NCBI RefSeq assembly: GCF_018155095.1
Contig: NZ_NAAI01000001.1
Location: 124,001 to 188,000 of the forward strand
Direction of reading: 5' to 3'
DNA from: Bartonella queenslandensis
GTDB taxonomy: Bacteria > Pseudomonadota > Alphaproteobacteria > Rhizobiales > Rhizobiaceae
DNA length: 64,000 bases
The notes below the pieces were generated by a model. That model was not told where the DNA came from, did not search any database, and saw only the letters and a list, made by a program, of their open reading frames with translations. Positions 1 to 9,757 of the stretch are shown one piece after another. The translations under genes and the position numbers were made by a program. Each line of letters opens with the position of its first letter. Positions within the stretch are counted from its first letter, which is position 1.

Positions 1-183
1 ATGAAAAGCTTTCTGTTTGATCGCTTTCTCAATAACAGTGTGATGGGCAGAAATCCAAACGCCACGCCCTGGTAAATTCGCTTTAAGATCAGGAACAATT
101 TGGTTATTGGGACCAATAACAAAACGGATCAGCGTTTGTGCTGAAGCATTTTGTCGAGTCACAATGCAAGTCCGTTCGTTCAT
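1..183 (-). CDS. ylxR: YlxR-family (DUF448) RNA-binding protein, N-terminal part
   Basis: The reading frame starts with ATG at 183 on the minus strand and runs off the left edge, so only about 61 N-terminal residues are visible. The protein begins MNERTCIVTRQNAS and contains the DUF448 hallmarks RTCIVTR and LPGRGVWIS. Members are small nucleic-acid-binding proteins encoded between nusA and infB; here the start codon follows the nusA stop directly, which is the expected rimP-nusA-ylxR order and implies co-transcription. In alphaproteobacteria this protein is often fused to or annotated as an RNA-binding protein of the nusA operon. The family call is firm; the exact cellular role is not settled from sequence. 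Confidence 0.9.
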   Translation of the reverse strand, partial: MNERTCIVTRQNASAQTLIRFVIGPNNQIVPDLKANLPGRGVWISAHHTVIEKAIKQKAFH

Positions 184-1815
184 TTAAAGTGTATCCACAT
201 CCAAATCATCTGTTTTTTCATTTTCTGCAGAATTTTCATCTTCTACAGGATTTTCTGTAACAAGATCAGCTTGGTCTATCCAACCTGCTTGTACACGTGC
301 GGCTAAAATCATAGCTTCTGCATCCGCGCGTGTAATGTCAAAAGGGGTTAAAATACCAGAAAAACTTTTTGTTTGACCTTCTTTACGTTCTCTCCAACCA
401 GCTAAATCATCAACGGCATAGCCAGCAAAGTCTTCTATTGTTTTTACACCATCCTCACCCACAGCAACCAGCATAGCACTTGTCATTCCAGGAAGTGTTC
501 GCAATTCGTCAGAAACTCCAAGCTTTTTGCGTTTTTCATCAAGTTCTTTTTCTTGATGATCGAGATATTCGCGGGCCCGACTTTGGATTTCAGAAGCGGT
601 ATCATGGTCAAAACCATCAATAGAAGCGATTTCTTCAAGATCAATATAGGCGATTTCTTCAATAGAAGAAAAACCCTCTGATGCCATAACCTGTCCGATC
701 ATTTCGTCAACCTCTAAGGCTTCCATAAACAATTTACTGCGTTCAGTAAATTCTTTTTGACGATTTTCAGATTCTTCCTTTTCCGTTAAAATATCAATAT
801 TCCATCCTGTTAGCTGCGAAGCTAAGCGAACATTTTGTCCACGTCGTCCAATAGCAAGGCTGAGTTGGTCATCGGGCACAATAACTTCAATGCGTTCAGC
901 ATCTTCATCAAGGATGATTTTAGAAACTTCAGCAGGTTGCAGTGCATTAACGACAAATGTTGCTGCATCAGGTGACCAAGGAATAATATCAATTTTTTCG
1001 CCTTGTAACTCTGCAACAACAGCTTGTACACGGCTTCCTCGCATTCCAACACATGCTCCAACCGGATCAATAGAACCATCACGTGAAACAACGGCGATTT
1101 TGGCTCGTGAACCAGGATCACGGGCAACCGATTTGATTTCTATAATACCATCATAAATTTCTGGAACTTCCATAGTAAAAAGTTTTACCATAAATTGAGG
1201 ATGTGTGCGTGAAAGGAAAATTTGTGGTCCACGTGTTTCACGGTGTACATCATTGACAAAAGCACGAATACGGTCTCCATAGCGGAAGGATTCACGGGGA
1301 ATTAACTCATCACGGCGCACAATAGCTTCACCGCGTCCTAGATCAACGATAACATTGCCATATTCCACACGCTTAACTGTACCAGAAATAATTTCACCGA
1401 CTTTATTTTTGAATTCTTCATATTGCTGATCACGCTCTGCGTCGCGTACTTTCTGTACAATAACCTGTTTAGCGGATTGTGCGGCAATACGTCCAAAATC
1501 CATAGGAGGTAAAAGATCTGCAAAAAAATCACCAATTTTTGCTTCTTCTTGACGTTTGAGTGCATCGGACAAAGCAATTTCCGTTGTATAGTCTTCAACA
1601 ACATCAACGATTTTAAGCAGGCGTTGTAATTTAATTTCACCTGTTTTGGAATTAATTTCAGCACGGATATTGGTTTCTTGACCATAACGAGAACGTGCTG
1701 CTTTCTGAATAGCGTCAGCCATCGCAGAAATGACAATTTCACGATCGATTGACTTTTCACGTGCAACAGCATCTGCAATTTGCAGAATCTCAAGCCTGTT
1801 AGCGCTTGTAGCCAT
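184..1815 (-). CDS. nusA: Transcription termination/antitermination factor NusA
   Basis: Encodes 543 residues. NusA binds RNA polymerase and nascent RNA and modulates pausing, termination and antitermination. In order the sequence shows the N-terminal polymerase-binding domain, an S1 RNA-binding domain (about residues 130-200), two KH domains (about 220-345, with GACVGMRGSRVQ and IGRRGQNVRLAS) and C-terminal helix-hairpin-helix-like repeats (about 355-510), ending in an acidic tail. The start at 1815 (MATSANRLEI) was chosen over an upstream in-frame start because AGGAGA lies just ahead of it and the product then matches family N-termini. It lies between rimP and ylxR in the usual operon. Confidence 0.97.
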   Translation of the reverse strand: MATSANRLEILQIADAVAREKSIDREIVISAMADAIQKAARSRYGQETNIRAEINSKTGEIKLQRLLKIVDVVEDYTTEIALSDALKRQEEAKIGDFFADLLPPMDFGRIAAQSAKQVIVQKVRDAERDQQYEEFKNKVGEIISGTVKRVEYGNVIVDLGRGEAIVRRDELIPRESFRYGDRIRAFVNDVHRETRGPQIFLSRTHPQFMVKLFTMEVPEIYDGIIEIKSVARDPGSRAKIAVVSRDGSIDPVGACVGMRGSRVQAVVAELQGEKIDIIPWSPDAATFVVNALQPAEVSKIILDEDAERIEVIVPDDQLSLAIGRRGQNVRLASQLTGWNIDILTEKEESENRQKEFTERSKLFMEALEVDEMIGQVMASEGFSSIEEIAYIDLEEIASIDGFDHDTASEIQSRAREYLDHQEKELDEKRKKLGVSDELRTLPGMTSAMLVAVGEDGVKTIEDFAGYAVDDLAGWRERKEGQTKSFSGILTPFDITRADAEAMILAARVQAGWIDQADLVTENPVEDENSAENEKTDDLDVDTL

Positions 1816-1862
1816 CAATTTTCTCCTTCTTTGTGCCACACGATGGGTATTCCCCAGTGATC

Positions 1863-2489
1863 TTATTTTTTGAAATTGAGCCTCTGTATTGAGTCGGTAG
1901 GATTATCTTCGGGAATGAATTGTTGACTTAAATCTCTATTTTTTTTCAATGCATCGCGAATAAGCTCATCGGTAAGCACTAAATGCGCGCTTATGATATC
2001 ACAAAAGGAAATAGAGGTATACATGGCTTCTCCGTAAGCAGCTTTATCAGTGTTTAAAATAAATCCATCTTGCGTGATATTGGTAAGTATTCCACGAAAT
2101 TTTCGGCGCCCATCAATGGTTATTTTGGTTTCAATTTTTGCAAGATGTCCTTGCCAATGAAAAAAATCAGATTTTCTTACCAATGGACGATCAATTCCAG
2201 GGGATGAGATTTCTAAATGATATTTGCGTTCAATAACATTTTCCACATCAAGGAGGGGGGAAACAGTTCGACTAACAATTTCACAATCCTCTACGGTCAG
2301 AGAACCATCAGCCCGTTCAACCATAATTTGAAGTGTTAAACCATTTTGTCCAAGAAGCTTTACACGAACCAAACGAAAACCTAAAGGTTTAAGCAGCGGT
2401 ATGACAAGAGCAGCAACCCGTGCCTCGACACCATCTTCTTTAAACAGGCGTGGTTCATCAAGATTACTTATTTTTTCAGCTTCGTTCAT
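1863..2489 (-). CDS. rimP: Ribosome maturation factor RimP
   Basis: Encodes 208 residues. RimP assists late assembly of the 30S subunit. The sequence has the family core, with GLTLQIMVERADGSLTVEDC followed by VENVIERKYHLEISSPGIDRPL (split here as two adjoining stretches), the latter carrying the SSPGIDRPL signature. The start at 2489 (MNEAEKISN) is preferred to an upstream in-frame start whose first 19 residues look non-native. It is the first gene of the rimP-nusA-ylxR operon, 47 bp ahead of nusA. No direct sign of a promoter was identified. Confidence 0.95.
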   Translation of the reverse strand: MNEAEKISNLDEPRLFKEDGVEARVAALVIPLLKPLGFRLVRVKLLGQNGLTLQIMVERADGSLTVEDCEIVSRTVSPLLDVENVIERKYHLEISSPGIDRPLVRKSDFFHWQGHLAKIETKITIDGRRKFRGILTNITQDGFILNTDKAAYGEAMYTSISFCDIISAHLVLTDELIRDALKKNRDLSQQFIPEDNPTDSIQRLNFKK

Positions 2490-2639
2490 ACATTTTATCC
2501 AAGTTCTTTTCGTCAGTTTTATGATATTAAAAAAGAGCAGGCCCAAGACCCACTCTTCATCATACGACCAAGAATTTAGCTATTGATACTCTTAAATTCA
2601 AAATTTTTCAAGATGTTTATAAGAAAAGCACTTGATCAT

Positions 2640-3341
2640 TTATTTCTTTATAAAGGTGAGATAGGCAGGCGTTCGTCCTTCGCGTAATGCTTTTGCTTCA
2701 TAGCGGGTTCCTTTCCATAGTGGATAAGGGTTTTTCCAATCTTGGGGGCTTTCTGCTTTCCATTCAAAGTGACCATGGTGTGCACAATGATAGAGAGTCC
2801 AGTTTATATAACTGTCTATATCGCTAGCAAAGCGAAAAAATTTCCCTGTTTTAAGCACACGAGCAAAACGGGTAAGATTTTTTATATTGATGAAACGTCG
2901 TTTCCAGTGTTTCTTTTTTGGCCAAGGATCAGGATAGAAAAGATCTATGCCATCAAGTGAGTTATCAGGGAGCCAATCAAGCAGGCGTGTAGCATCATCA
3001 TTATAGAGGCGAAGATGATTTTGATGGTGCGTATGTTGTTCAAGGGAAAACAATATTTTTGCCATGCCATTGATAAAGGGCTCGATGCCGATAAAACCGG
3101 TTTGTGGAAAATGTTCCATTTCATGGAGTAAATGTTCACCGCTACCAAAGCCGATTTCAAGTCGAATTTCTCTTACTTCGCTTGAAAATAAGGATGTAAG
3201 GTCTGAGGGAGGAGGAACATTTAAATCAATATTAAAATTGGGAAGAAGCATTTTTATACGTGCAAGTTGATTGTTTCGCAGCCGCTTTCCTTTTCGGCGT
3301 CCAAAAAAGGCTTCACTCTTGCGTGTATTATATTGAATCAT
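2640..3341 (-). CDS. trmB: tRNA (guanine-46-N7)-methyltransferase TrmB
   Basis: Encodes 233 residues. TrmB uses S-adenosylmethionine to methylate G46 in the variable loop of tRNA. The AdoMet-binding motif [11 protein letters not shown] is at residues 61-71 and the family signature [18 protein letters not shown] at about 133-150. Its ATG overlaps the metK TGA by 4 bp (ATGA), so it is translationally coupled to the gene that makes its methyl donor; this pairing is common in rhizobial genomes. The N-terminus ([11 protein letters not shown]) is basic as in relatives. Confidence 0.96.
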   Translation of the reverse strand: MIQYNTRKSEAFFGRRKGKRLRNNQLARIKMLLPNFNIDLNVPPPSDLTSLFSSEVREIRLEIGFGSGEHLLHEMEHFPQTGFIGIEPFINGMAKILFSLEQHTHHQNHLRLYNDDATRLLDWLPDNSLDGIDLFYPDPWPKKKHWKRRFINIKNLTRFARVLKTGKFFRFASDIDSYINWTLYHCAHHGHFEWKAESPQDWKNPYPLWKGTRYEAKALREGRTPAYLTFIKK

Positions 3342-4606
3342 GGCGTTTTGATCATTGTTTGAAGCGTTTGCACCAGATCAGTTTTTTCCCACGAAAACGA
3401 ACCATCATGCTTTGGTTTTCTCCCAAAATGACCGTAAGCAGCTGTTTTTGTGTAGATCGGCTTATTAAGGTCAAGATGTTTGCGAATTCCGGTGGGGGAA
3501 AGGTCCATTATTTTGCGAATGGCTGCTTCAATAACGTTTTCATCAACCTTTCCTGTTCCATGAAGATTAAGATAAATCGACAAAGGTTGTGCAATACCAA
3601 TTGCATAAGAGAGTTGAATTGTGCATCGCTCTGCTAAATGAGCAGCAACAATATTCTTAGCCAGATAGCGCGCCGCATAGGCTGCAGAACGATCAACTTT
3701 TGTTGTATCTTTTCCAGAGAAAGCACCGCCTCCATGGGGAGCCGCACCTCCATAAGTGTCTACGATAATTTTGCGTCCTGTTAATCCAGCATCGCTTTGA
3801 GGACCACCAATGACAAATTTTCCTGTTGGGTTAATATACCAACTGCATTGAGGTGCAATGGGAATATCATGTAAAGCTTGACGAATATAAGGCTCAACGA
3901 CTGTACGAACTTTATTGGAATCCCAACTTTCGTCAAGATGCTGCGTTGAAAGAACGATGGATGTGACCTCTATAGGTTTTCCATCTTTATAGCGTATGGT
4001 GACTTGGCTTTTAGCATCTGGTCCTAATTTTCCAGTTTCTCCTTCTCCTTTATGACGGGCTGCGGCAAGAAGTTTGAGAATCTTATGCGCATAATAAATT
4101 GGTGCAGGCATAAAGTCAGGTGTCTCACGGCAAGCATATCCAAACATGATGCCTTGATCACCTGCTCCTTCTTCACCATGCCGATCCGTCGCATTATCAA
4201 CGCCTCTGGCAATGTCAGCGGATTGAGGGCGCAAAAGAACATCAATTTTAACAGTTTTCCAATGGAAACCTGCTTGTTCATAGCCAATGGCGCGAATAGC
4301 ACGGCGCGCTGCTGTACGAAAACGCGTAGGATTAATGAGTGGAAAGCCAGCTTCATCATAGATAAATTCTTTATTTTTATCTTTTTTTAAAAGCGTATCG
4401 GGAACACGGACTTCACCAGCGATAACAACACGATTGACACTGACAAGAGTTTCACAAGCAACGCGTACTAACCATGGATCAGTCCCAGTCTTTTGCGCTT
4501 CTTTATAGATCATATCAACGATTTCATCAGAAATACGATCACAAATTTTATCAGGATGACCTTCCGATACCGATTCGCTCGTAAAAAGATAATCTTGATG
4601 CGGCAT
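3338..4606 (-). CDS. metK: S-adenosylmethionine synthetase
   Basis: Encodes 422 residues. It forms S-adenosylmethionine from methionine and ATP in the cytosol. Visible motifs are GHPDK at residues 16-20, [12 protein letters not shown] (the methionine/ATP-site hexapeptide region) and [19 protein letters not shown] in the C-terminal third. The start at 4606 ([12 protein letters not shown]) has GGAG 6-7 bases upstream; a longer in-frame extension of 25 residues has no family support. The gene sits between an XRE regulator and trmB. The 131 bp leader ahead of it was inspected for a SAM riboswitch and none was recognised. Confidence 0.98.
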   Translation of the reverse strand: MPHQDYLFTSESVSEGHPDKICDRISDEIVDMIYKEAQKTGTDPWLVRVACETLVSVNRVVIAGEVRVPDTLLKKDKNKEFIYDEAGFPLINPTRFRTAARRAIRAIGYEQAGFHWKTVKIDVLLRPQSADIARGVDNATDRHGEEGAGDQGIMFGYACRETPDFMPAPIYYAHKILKLLAAARHKGEGETGKLGPDAKSQVTIRYKDGKPIEVTSIVLSTQHLDESWDSNKVRTVVEPYIRQALHDIPIAPQCSWYINPTGKFVIGGPQSDAGLTGRKIIVDTYGGAAPHGGGAFSGKDTTKVDRSAAYAARYLAKNIVAAHLAERCTIQLSYAIGIAQPLSIYLNLHGTGKVDENVIEAAIRKIMDLSPTGIRKHLDLNKPIYTKTAAYGHFGRKPKHDGSFSWEKTDLVQTLQTMIKTP

Positions 4607-4737
4607 AGGAACTCCTTCAAAAAAGAAAACCAACAATTCAATTAATTGCCTACTAAAATTTCTACGGTTTGCCAATTCCACAGCAAATCGTCAATGTGAA
4701 TTTATATGAATAAGAGAGAAAAAATATAATTTTAATT

Positions 4738-5151
4738 TTATAGCTTATCTGTCAAATCTTCCTCAGAAAGTGCTTTTGCCAAGTCAATGATTTTTCGACG
4801 CACTTTAGCATCAGAGATATTCGTAAAAGCTCGCATGAGTTGGATACCTTCGCTGCTAGAACAAAAGTCCATAAAATTGTGATCATTTTCAGCAAAACCC
4901 TCTACTTGTTGAGAGGTAAGTCCTTTATCAAAAAAGTAAGAAACAGGAACATCCATAATTTCTGCTATCGCTTGGAGACGACTGGCACCGATACGGTTTG
5001 TTCCTTTTTCATATTTTTGGATTTGCTGAAAAGTGATACCTAATTTTTCACCTAGTTTTTCTTGAGTCAGTCCTAAAATATTACGACGTAAACGAATACG
5101 AGTTCCAACATAGATATCTATAGGGTCAGGTTTTTTTCTAGTTTCGGTCAT
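4738..5151 (-). CDS. XRE-family helix-turn-helix transcriptional regulator
   Basis: Encodes 137 residues. An N-terminal helix-turn-helix of the Cro/C1 type spans about residues 17-72, with RLRRNILGLTQEKLGEKLGI, the recognition segment TFQQIQKYEKGTNRI and the helix SRLQAIAEIMDVPVSYFF. The C-terminal half is short and acidic, like the PraR/PhrR regulators of rhizobia. Homologues occupy the same position between lnt and metK across Rhizobiales, so the gene is core rather than phage-derived. Targets cannot be read from the sequence. The family call is firm; identity with a named regulator is inference. Confidence 0.9.
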   Translation of the reverse strand: MTETRKKPDPIDIYVGTRIRLRRNILGLTQEKLGEKLGITFQQIQKYEKGTNRIGASRLQAIAEIMDVPVSYFFDKGLTSQQVEGFAENDHNFMDFCSSSEGIQLMRAFTNISDAKVRRKIIDLAKALSEEDLTDKL

Positions 5152-5300
5152 AATGCAACTCTTTAATTTCCAGCACTTTTCTTTTAAACCAACATCAGAT
5201 TTATGCGAAGCTGATTTATCATATAATTAAAATAATATGTAATATTTTTTCCCAATATTACTGGTATACGCAACATAATACCGCACAAGGAGCACTTGAA

Positions 5301-6935
5301 TCATCTAAGCTGTTTTGTAAAACCAAAACCAATACGACACAATAGCATAAGGATGAATAAGATAAAAGGAGAGAAAGTTCTGTATTCATTGCTTCCTATA
5401 GGGGTAATGGATGATGGAATTTTTGAATCAATAATGCCCACAGCATTTTGTTGAAGAGCTACAACGATTCGTCCATAAGAATCAATAACAGCTGATATTC
5501 CATTATTGGCTGCTCGTATGAGGGGGATTCCCAGTTCAATGGCACGCAGCTGTGCTTGTTGAAGATGTTGATAGGGGCCTGGTGTTACACCAAACCATGC
5601 ATCATTTGTAATATTAATGATTGCTTGAGGTGGGGAACCTTTAAAAGTCATTTCATGGGGGAATATTGCCTCATAACAGATCAAGGGCAGATAAGAAAAT
5701 CCGTTTGGCATTGTGACAGTTTTGCGCACATGTGCAGCACTATATCCACCAATATTATCAGCAAGAATACGCAATCCAATTTTTTTCAATAAATTCTGAT
5801 AGGGAAGATATTCACCAAAAGGGACCAAATGAAGTTTATCGGAAGTGTGTAAAATATTACCTTGAGCGTTAATGACTGCAATTGTATTAAAATATTGTGT
5901 TTGAGAGTGAGAAAGATCATTGCTGGCGCGTATTGCTCCGATAATAGCCCATTGTTTAGGTTTTAAAAGAGAGGCAATGTGCATTGTGACAAATGAGTTA
6001 TCATAGAGAAGATAAGGAACAGATGCTTCGGGCCATATGATAAAATCAGGTTCTGGATTTTTACCAGTTATTGATGTTGCACTCAGATGCATATGAGCTT
6101 CCAACATAGCTTCTCGTGTATTATCGCGCAATTTTACATTTTGTTGGATAGAAGGTTGAACAATGCGCACCCAATAATTTCTTTTTTGATCTTCAGCTGT
6201 ATTCTCTATCGTATGGAAACGATAAAATCCAAAACCACTGTGAATGAATATAAGTGCTAAGCAAAGAGAAAGAGCTACTTTCTTTTTTTCATCTGTAAAT
6301 AACACTGTTGGCAAACTGTAGGTTAAGACAGCAAGAATATTCATTCCGTAAAGTCCCACGATGGCATCAGATTGCATGAACATTGGGGTTGGCATAGCTG
6401 TATAGCCAAGAGCATTCCATGGAAATCCTGTGAATAAGAACGCACGCAACCACTCGGCCAATCCTAATGCAAAGGCTAAAACAAAAAAGCGTGCTATTCC
6501 TTTTGTCCATAATAAACCAACAATGAAACCAGAAAAAAACCAATAAAGAGAAAGGTAGAGAGGGGGGAATAAAATGGCGAGTGGGACTGCCCAACCAAAA
6601 GAATCTGGATCTGTCAATAAAGCGTTGCAGAGCCACCAAAGTCCACCAATAAAATAACTAAAACCAAAGGTTCCACAGCTTAAAGCATAGGTAAAAAAAT
6701 ATTTTTTATTGTTTGGGGAGGACCGTATTGAGTCAAGCAAAACAATAAAAATAGGAAAAGTTAGAAAGCAAAGAGGTGTTAAATAAAAGGGTGGAAGTGC
6801 AAAGGAAGTAAGAGCGCCACATAGAAATATTCCCGCCTGCCTCTTCCAACCGGTAACAAAGAACAAAAAAACGATAAAATTGTTAAAAAACGCTCGATTA
6901 TTCTTTAGGGATAGCATTGTTTTCAAGATTCTCAT
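5301..6935 (-). CDS. lnt: Apolipoprotein N-acyltransferase
   Basis: Encodes up to 544 residues. Lnt transfers the third acyl chain to the N-terminal cysteine of lipoproteins in the inner membrane. The N-terminal half holds about seven hydrophobic segments; the C-terminal half is a nitrilase-like domain with all three catalytic residues visible: Glu303 in IWPEAS, Lys367 in SDKLHL and Cys420 in LICYEA. A further hydrophobic segment closes the protein. The start at 6935 overlaps the end of corC by 38 bp; an ATG at 6917 would shorten the protein by 6 residues and is about equally likely. It probably shares a transcript with corC and ybeY. Confidence 0.96.
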   Translation of the reverse strand: MRILKTMLSLKNNRAFFNNFIVFLFFVTGWKRQAGIFLCGALTSFALPPFYLTPLCFLTFPIFIVLLDSIRSSPNNKKYFFTYALSCGTFGFSYFIGGLWWLCNALLTDPDSFGWAVPLAILFPPLYLSLYWFFSGFIVGLLWTKGIARFFVLAFALGLAEWLRAFLFTGFPWNALGYTAMPTPMFMQSDAIVGLYGMNILAVLTYSLPTVLFTDEKKKVALSLCLALIFIHSGFGFYRFHTIENTAEDQKRNYWVRIVQPSIQQNVKLRDNTREAMLEAHMHLSATSITGKNPEPDFIIWPEASVPYLLYDNSFVTMHIASLLKPKQWAIIGAIRASNDLSHSQTQYFNTIAVINAQGNILHTSDKLHLVPFGEYLPYQNLLKKIGLRILADNIGGYSAAHVRKTVTMPNGFSYLPLICYEAIFPHEMTFKGSPPQAIINITNDAWFGVTPGPYQHLQQAQLRAIELGIPLIRAANNGISAVIDSYGRIVVALQQNAVGIIDSKIPSSITPIGSNEYRTFSPFILFILMLLCRIGFGFTKQLR

Positions 6936-7923
6936 TTTCTGGAATGCGAAAAATACGCAACCGCTTAATTCGGCGTTTATCAGCTTCTAAGATGCGGAAT
7001 TTATAGCCAGGGACAGCTTCGATAATTTCACCTTTTGCAGGAATACGGTCAAGAATGGAGACAATTAAACCACCAATAGTATCAACCTCATCACCATATT
7101 CTCCTACGATAAAATCAGGTCCAAGAGCTTTCTCCACATCTTCTAATTCGGTTCTTGCATCAACAAGCCATTTATTGTTGTGTTCGCGTACGATAGCATT
7201 GTCGACATGATCATGTTCATCTTCGATATCACCAACGACTAATTCAACAATATCTTCCATTGAAACGAGACCATCTGTTCCCCCATGTTCATCAATAACT
7301 AAAGCCATTTGTGTTCGTGTGGTTTGCATCCGTGTTAATAATTTGCTTGCAAGCATAGAACTGGGAACAAAGAGAACGGTTCGGATCAAATCTAATTCAC
7401 CGATTGGGGTATGTAAATCTTTATGATTTAATTGAAGTAAATCGGATTTCTGTTCAGTTTGTGTAGGGGTGATAATAAAGCGAGTCATATAATTAAGAAT
7501 ATCGCGAATATGGATCATGCCGCGTGGATCATCTAAAGTTTCAGCATAAACGGGCATGCGAGAATGACCAATTTTTGCAAAACATTTAAGGGCTTCTCCA
7601 AGAGAGGTGTTTATTTCTAATGCTTCGATTTCAGAACGCGGTATCATAACATCATCCACGCGTGCTTCACGTAAGCGTAAAATGTTATGCAGCATCGTAC
7701 GTTCTTCAGGTGAGAAAAGGGCGGTGTCTTTTTCATTGTCAGTTGTGAGGGCAACAGTAAGATCATCGCGCAGTGATGTAGACGCACAATTACGACCACG
7801 TAAGAATGAAAACAAATGATTCATCAAGGAATATTTTTCTGTATGATTCGTCTGTTGAGAGGGGTCTTTTTCATTATTAGAAGATGCTTGACTATTATTT
7901 TGTGCATTTATTTTGTTTGCCAT
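6898..7923 (-). CDS. corC: CorC/HlyC-family CBS-domain protein
   Basis: Encodes 341 residues. The central part contains a CBS pair (about residues 85-215, including VDDVMIPRSEI and VIDEHGGTDGLVSMEDIVEL), followed by the CorC/HlyC C-terminal domain (about 235-325). The N-terminal 40 residues are polar and rich in Asn, Gln and Ser. CorC proteins are linked to magnesium and cobalt efflux; in some rhizobiales they are annotated as hemolysin-like, a label that rests only on homology. No membrane segment is visible, so it is the soluble form. It lies between ybeY and lnt as in most proteobacteria. Confidence 0.92.
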   Translation of the reverse strand: MANKINAQNNSQASSNNEKDPSQQTNHTEKYSLMNHLFSFLRGRNCASTSLRDDLTVALTTDNEKDTALFSPEERTMLHNILRLREARVDDVMIPRSEIEALEINTSLGEALKCFAKIGHSRMPVYAETLDDPRGMIHIRDILNYMTRFIITPTQTEQKSDLLQLNHKDLHTPIGELDLIRTVLFVPSSMLASKLLTRMQTTRTQMALVIDEHGGTDGLVSMEDIVELVVGDIEDEHDHVDNAIVREHNNKWLVDARTELEDVEKALGPDFIVGEYGDEVDTIGGLIVSILDRIPAKGEIIEAVPGYKFRILEADKRRIKRLRIFRIPENENLENNAIPKE

Positions 7924-8007
7924 GATTTTGAAATCTTCTAGACTTTCTTTTTATAAGTGATAAATAAAAGGTTTTAAATGGTATGCTGGTAATATCAATT
8001 TTAAAAG

Positions 8008-8502
8008 TTAAATTTTATTATTGATCAATAACTCGGCGTAAGGGTCCCTTATAGAGAGCTTTTGAAGAATTTCTCTTTCAAGCTTTTCCATTTGATGTGC
8101 TTCATCATCGGTTTCATGGTCATAGCCAAGCAGATGCAAGATACCATGAACGATCATATGCGTTAAATGGTCTTGAAATGTTTTTTCTTGTTTTTCAGCT
8201 TCAAGCACAACAGTTTCTCGGGCAATAACAATATCACCCAGTATGGGGCCAGGAGGGTTTCCAGCTTTAATGGGGAAAGCAGGAAAGGATAATACATTGG
8301 TGGATTTATTTTTACCACGCCATTGTGCATTGATTTGTGCCATATGTTCATCATCCGTAAAAAGCAGGCTAATTTCGCTTACAACATTTCCCAATGAAAT
8401 ATGATTCATTGTTACCGTTAATGCTTTTTCGGTGATATTATAAAGCATTTTCTCATCATTCCACCCTGCGCTTTTAATCATTATATCAATAATAATCATC
8501 AT
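8008..8502 (-). CDS. ybeY: Endoribonuclease YbeY (rRNA maturation)
   Basis: Encodes 164 residues. YbeY is a metal-dependent endoribonuclease needed for 16S rRNA 3' end processing and ribosome quality control. The metal-binding motif H3xH5xH is intact: [11 protein letters not shown] with His119, His123 and His129. The ATG at 8502 overlaps the phoH stop (ATGA), and a second in-frame ATG follows immediately. The phoH-ybeY-corC-lnt order is strongly conserved and supports the call. Confidence 0.96.
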   Translation of the reverse strand: MMIIIDIMIKSAGWNDEKMLYNITEKALTVTMNHISLGNVVSEISLLFTDDEHMAQINAQWRGKNKSTNVLSFPAFPIKAGNPPGPILGDIVIARETVVLEAEKQEKTFQDHLTHMIVHGILHLLGYDHETDDEAHQMEKLEREILQKLSIRDPYAELLINNKI

Positions 8503-9629
8503 GAATCAAATTCATTTTTTAATGCATCGCGCGCGAGTGATTTTTTTTTATTTTGCATGATAGAATCACGATCATAAGCATGGACGATAGCAGCAACAAG
8601 CGGATGGCGTACAACATCTTTTTCATCAAAACGCACAATTGCAATATTTTCTACATTTGAAAGAATACGGATTGCTTCAATAAGACCAGATTTTTGTCCT
8701 ATAGGCAAATCAATTTGGCTTACATCACCAGTAACAATCATACGTGTTCCTTCTCCAAGACGTGTGAGGAACATCTTCATTTGCATGGGCGTCGTATTTT
8801 GTGCCTCATCAAGAATAACAGCGGCATGGGCAAGTGTTCGCCCGCGCATAAAGGCGAGAGGAGCAATTTCTATGACACCAGAAGCTAAAATACGTTCTAT
8901 TTTTGCAGCAGGCATCATATCATAAAGAGCATCATAAAGTGGTCGTAAATAGGGGTCGACTTTTTCTTTGAGATCACCAGGAAGAAACCCCAGATGTTCT
9001 CCGGCTTCAACAGCGGGCCGCGAGAGAATAATTCGTTCAACGATACCACGTTCTAGAAGCATCGCAGCATGAGCAACAGCAAGATACGTTTTTCCTGTTC
9101 CTGCTGGTCCTATACCAAACACAAGTTCAGTATGCTCCATAGCACGTATGTAAGCATCCTGTGTTGGAGTCCTTGGATGAATTATTTTTTTATGGATACT
9201 CAACTGTGCTGGTATACGTTTTACAGATTTTTGTGTTATGGTATCCTCTTTCTGCTTTTGTGGTATAGCTGCCATAGCAATCGCTCCTTTTATATCTGAT
9301 AAAGTGAGCTCTTGATGTGTTTTTGCGCGTTCATAAAGCTGCTGCAATACATATCGCGCACGCTTTATAACAGAAATATTTCCGTGAATTAAGATCTCAT
9401 TACCACGTGGATGAATACTAAGTTTGAGTTTTTTTTCGATATAAGCAAGATTTTCATCAAATTTACCAAAAACTGCTTTTGCATATTTATTATTTTCGAA
9501 AATCAAAACAACTTGGCTCGTCTCTGAAGCGCTTTCTTGTTCCAAGGAGGCTGTTTTTTCAATGTCAGTATTTATTTTTTCAGTTGAAACTTTCAGTCTA
9601 TTCTCCATATCGACATAAGTATTAAACAT
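8499..9629 (-). CDS. phoH: PhoH-like ATPase
   Basis: Encodes up to 376 residues. The PhoH domain has a Walker A motif GPAGTGKT at residues 174-181 and a Walker B region [12 protein letters not shown] near 270. An N-terminal KH-like region (about 60-115) precedes it. PhoH proteins are RNA-associated NTPases; the name comes from phosphate starvation in E. coli, but the ybeY-linked version is better tied to RNA metabolism. The start at 9629 has no clear ribosome-binding site; an in-frame ATG at 9608 (MENRLKVS) is the alternative. Translationally coupled to ybeY. Confidence 0.94.
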   Translation of the reverse strand: MFNTYVDMENRLKVSTEKINTDIEKTASLEQESASETSQVVLIFENNKYAKAVFGKFDENLAYIEKKLKLSIHPRGNEILIHGNISVIKRARYVLQQLYERAKTHQELTLSDIKGAIAMAAIPQKQKEDTITQKSVKRIPAQLSIHKKIIHPRTPTQDAYIRAMEHTELVFGIGPAGTGKTYLAVAHAAMLLERGIVERIILSRPAVEAGEHLGFLPGDLKEKVDPYLRPLYDALYDMMPAAKIERILASGVIEIAPLAFMRGRTLAHAAVILDEAQNTTPMQMKMFLTRLGEGTRMIVTGDVSQIDLPIGQKSGLIEAIRILSNVENIAIVRFDEKDVVRHPLVAAIVHAYDRDSIMQNKKKSLARDALKNEFDS

Positions 9630-9757
9630 TTTTTTGAGTAAACTTTATAAAAGACAAATTTTCTTTCATAGAAATTCATTCTCTAGATGTAATCATTTTC
9701 TTTGAAAATAAAAGAGTTTTCAAAATCTTTATTGTAAACAAGAGGGTAGATACATAT

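Noticed and set aside
4607-4737. metK leader as a possible SAM riboswitch
   Set aside because: No recognisable SAM-II or SAM/SAH core or conserved stem was found in the short leader.
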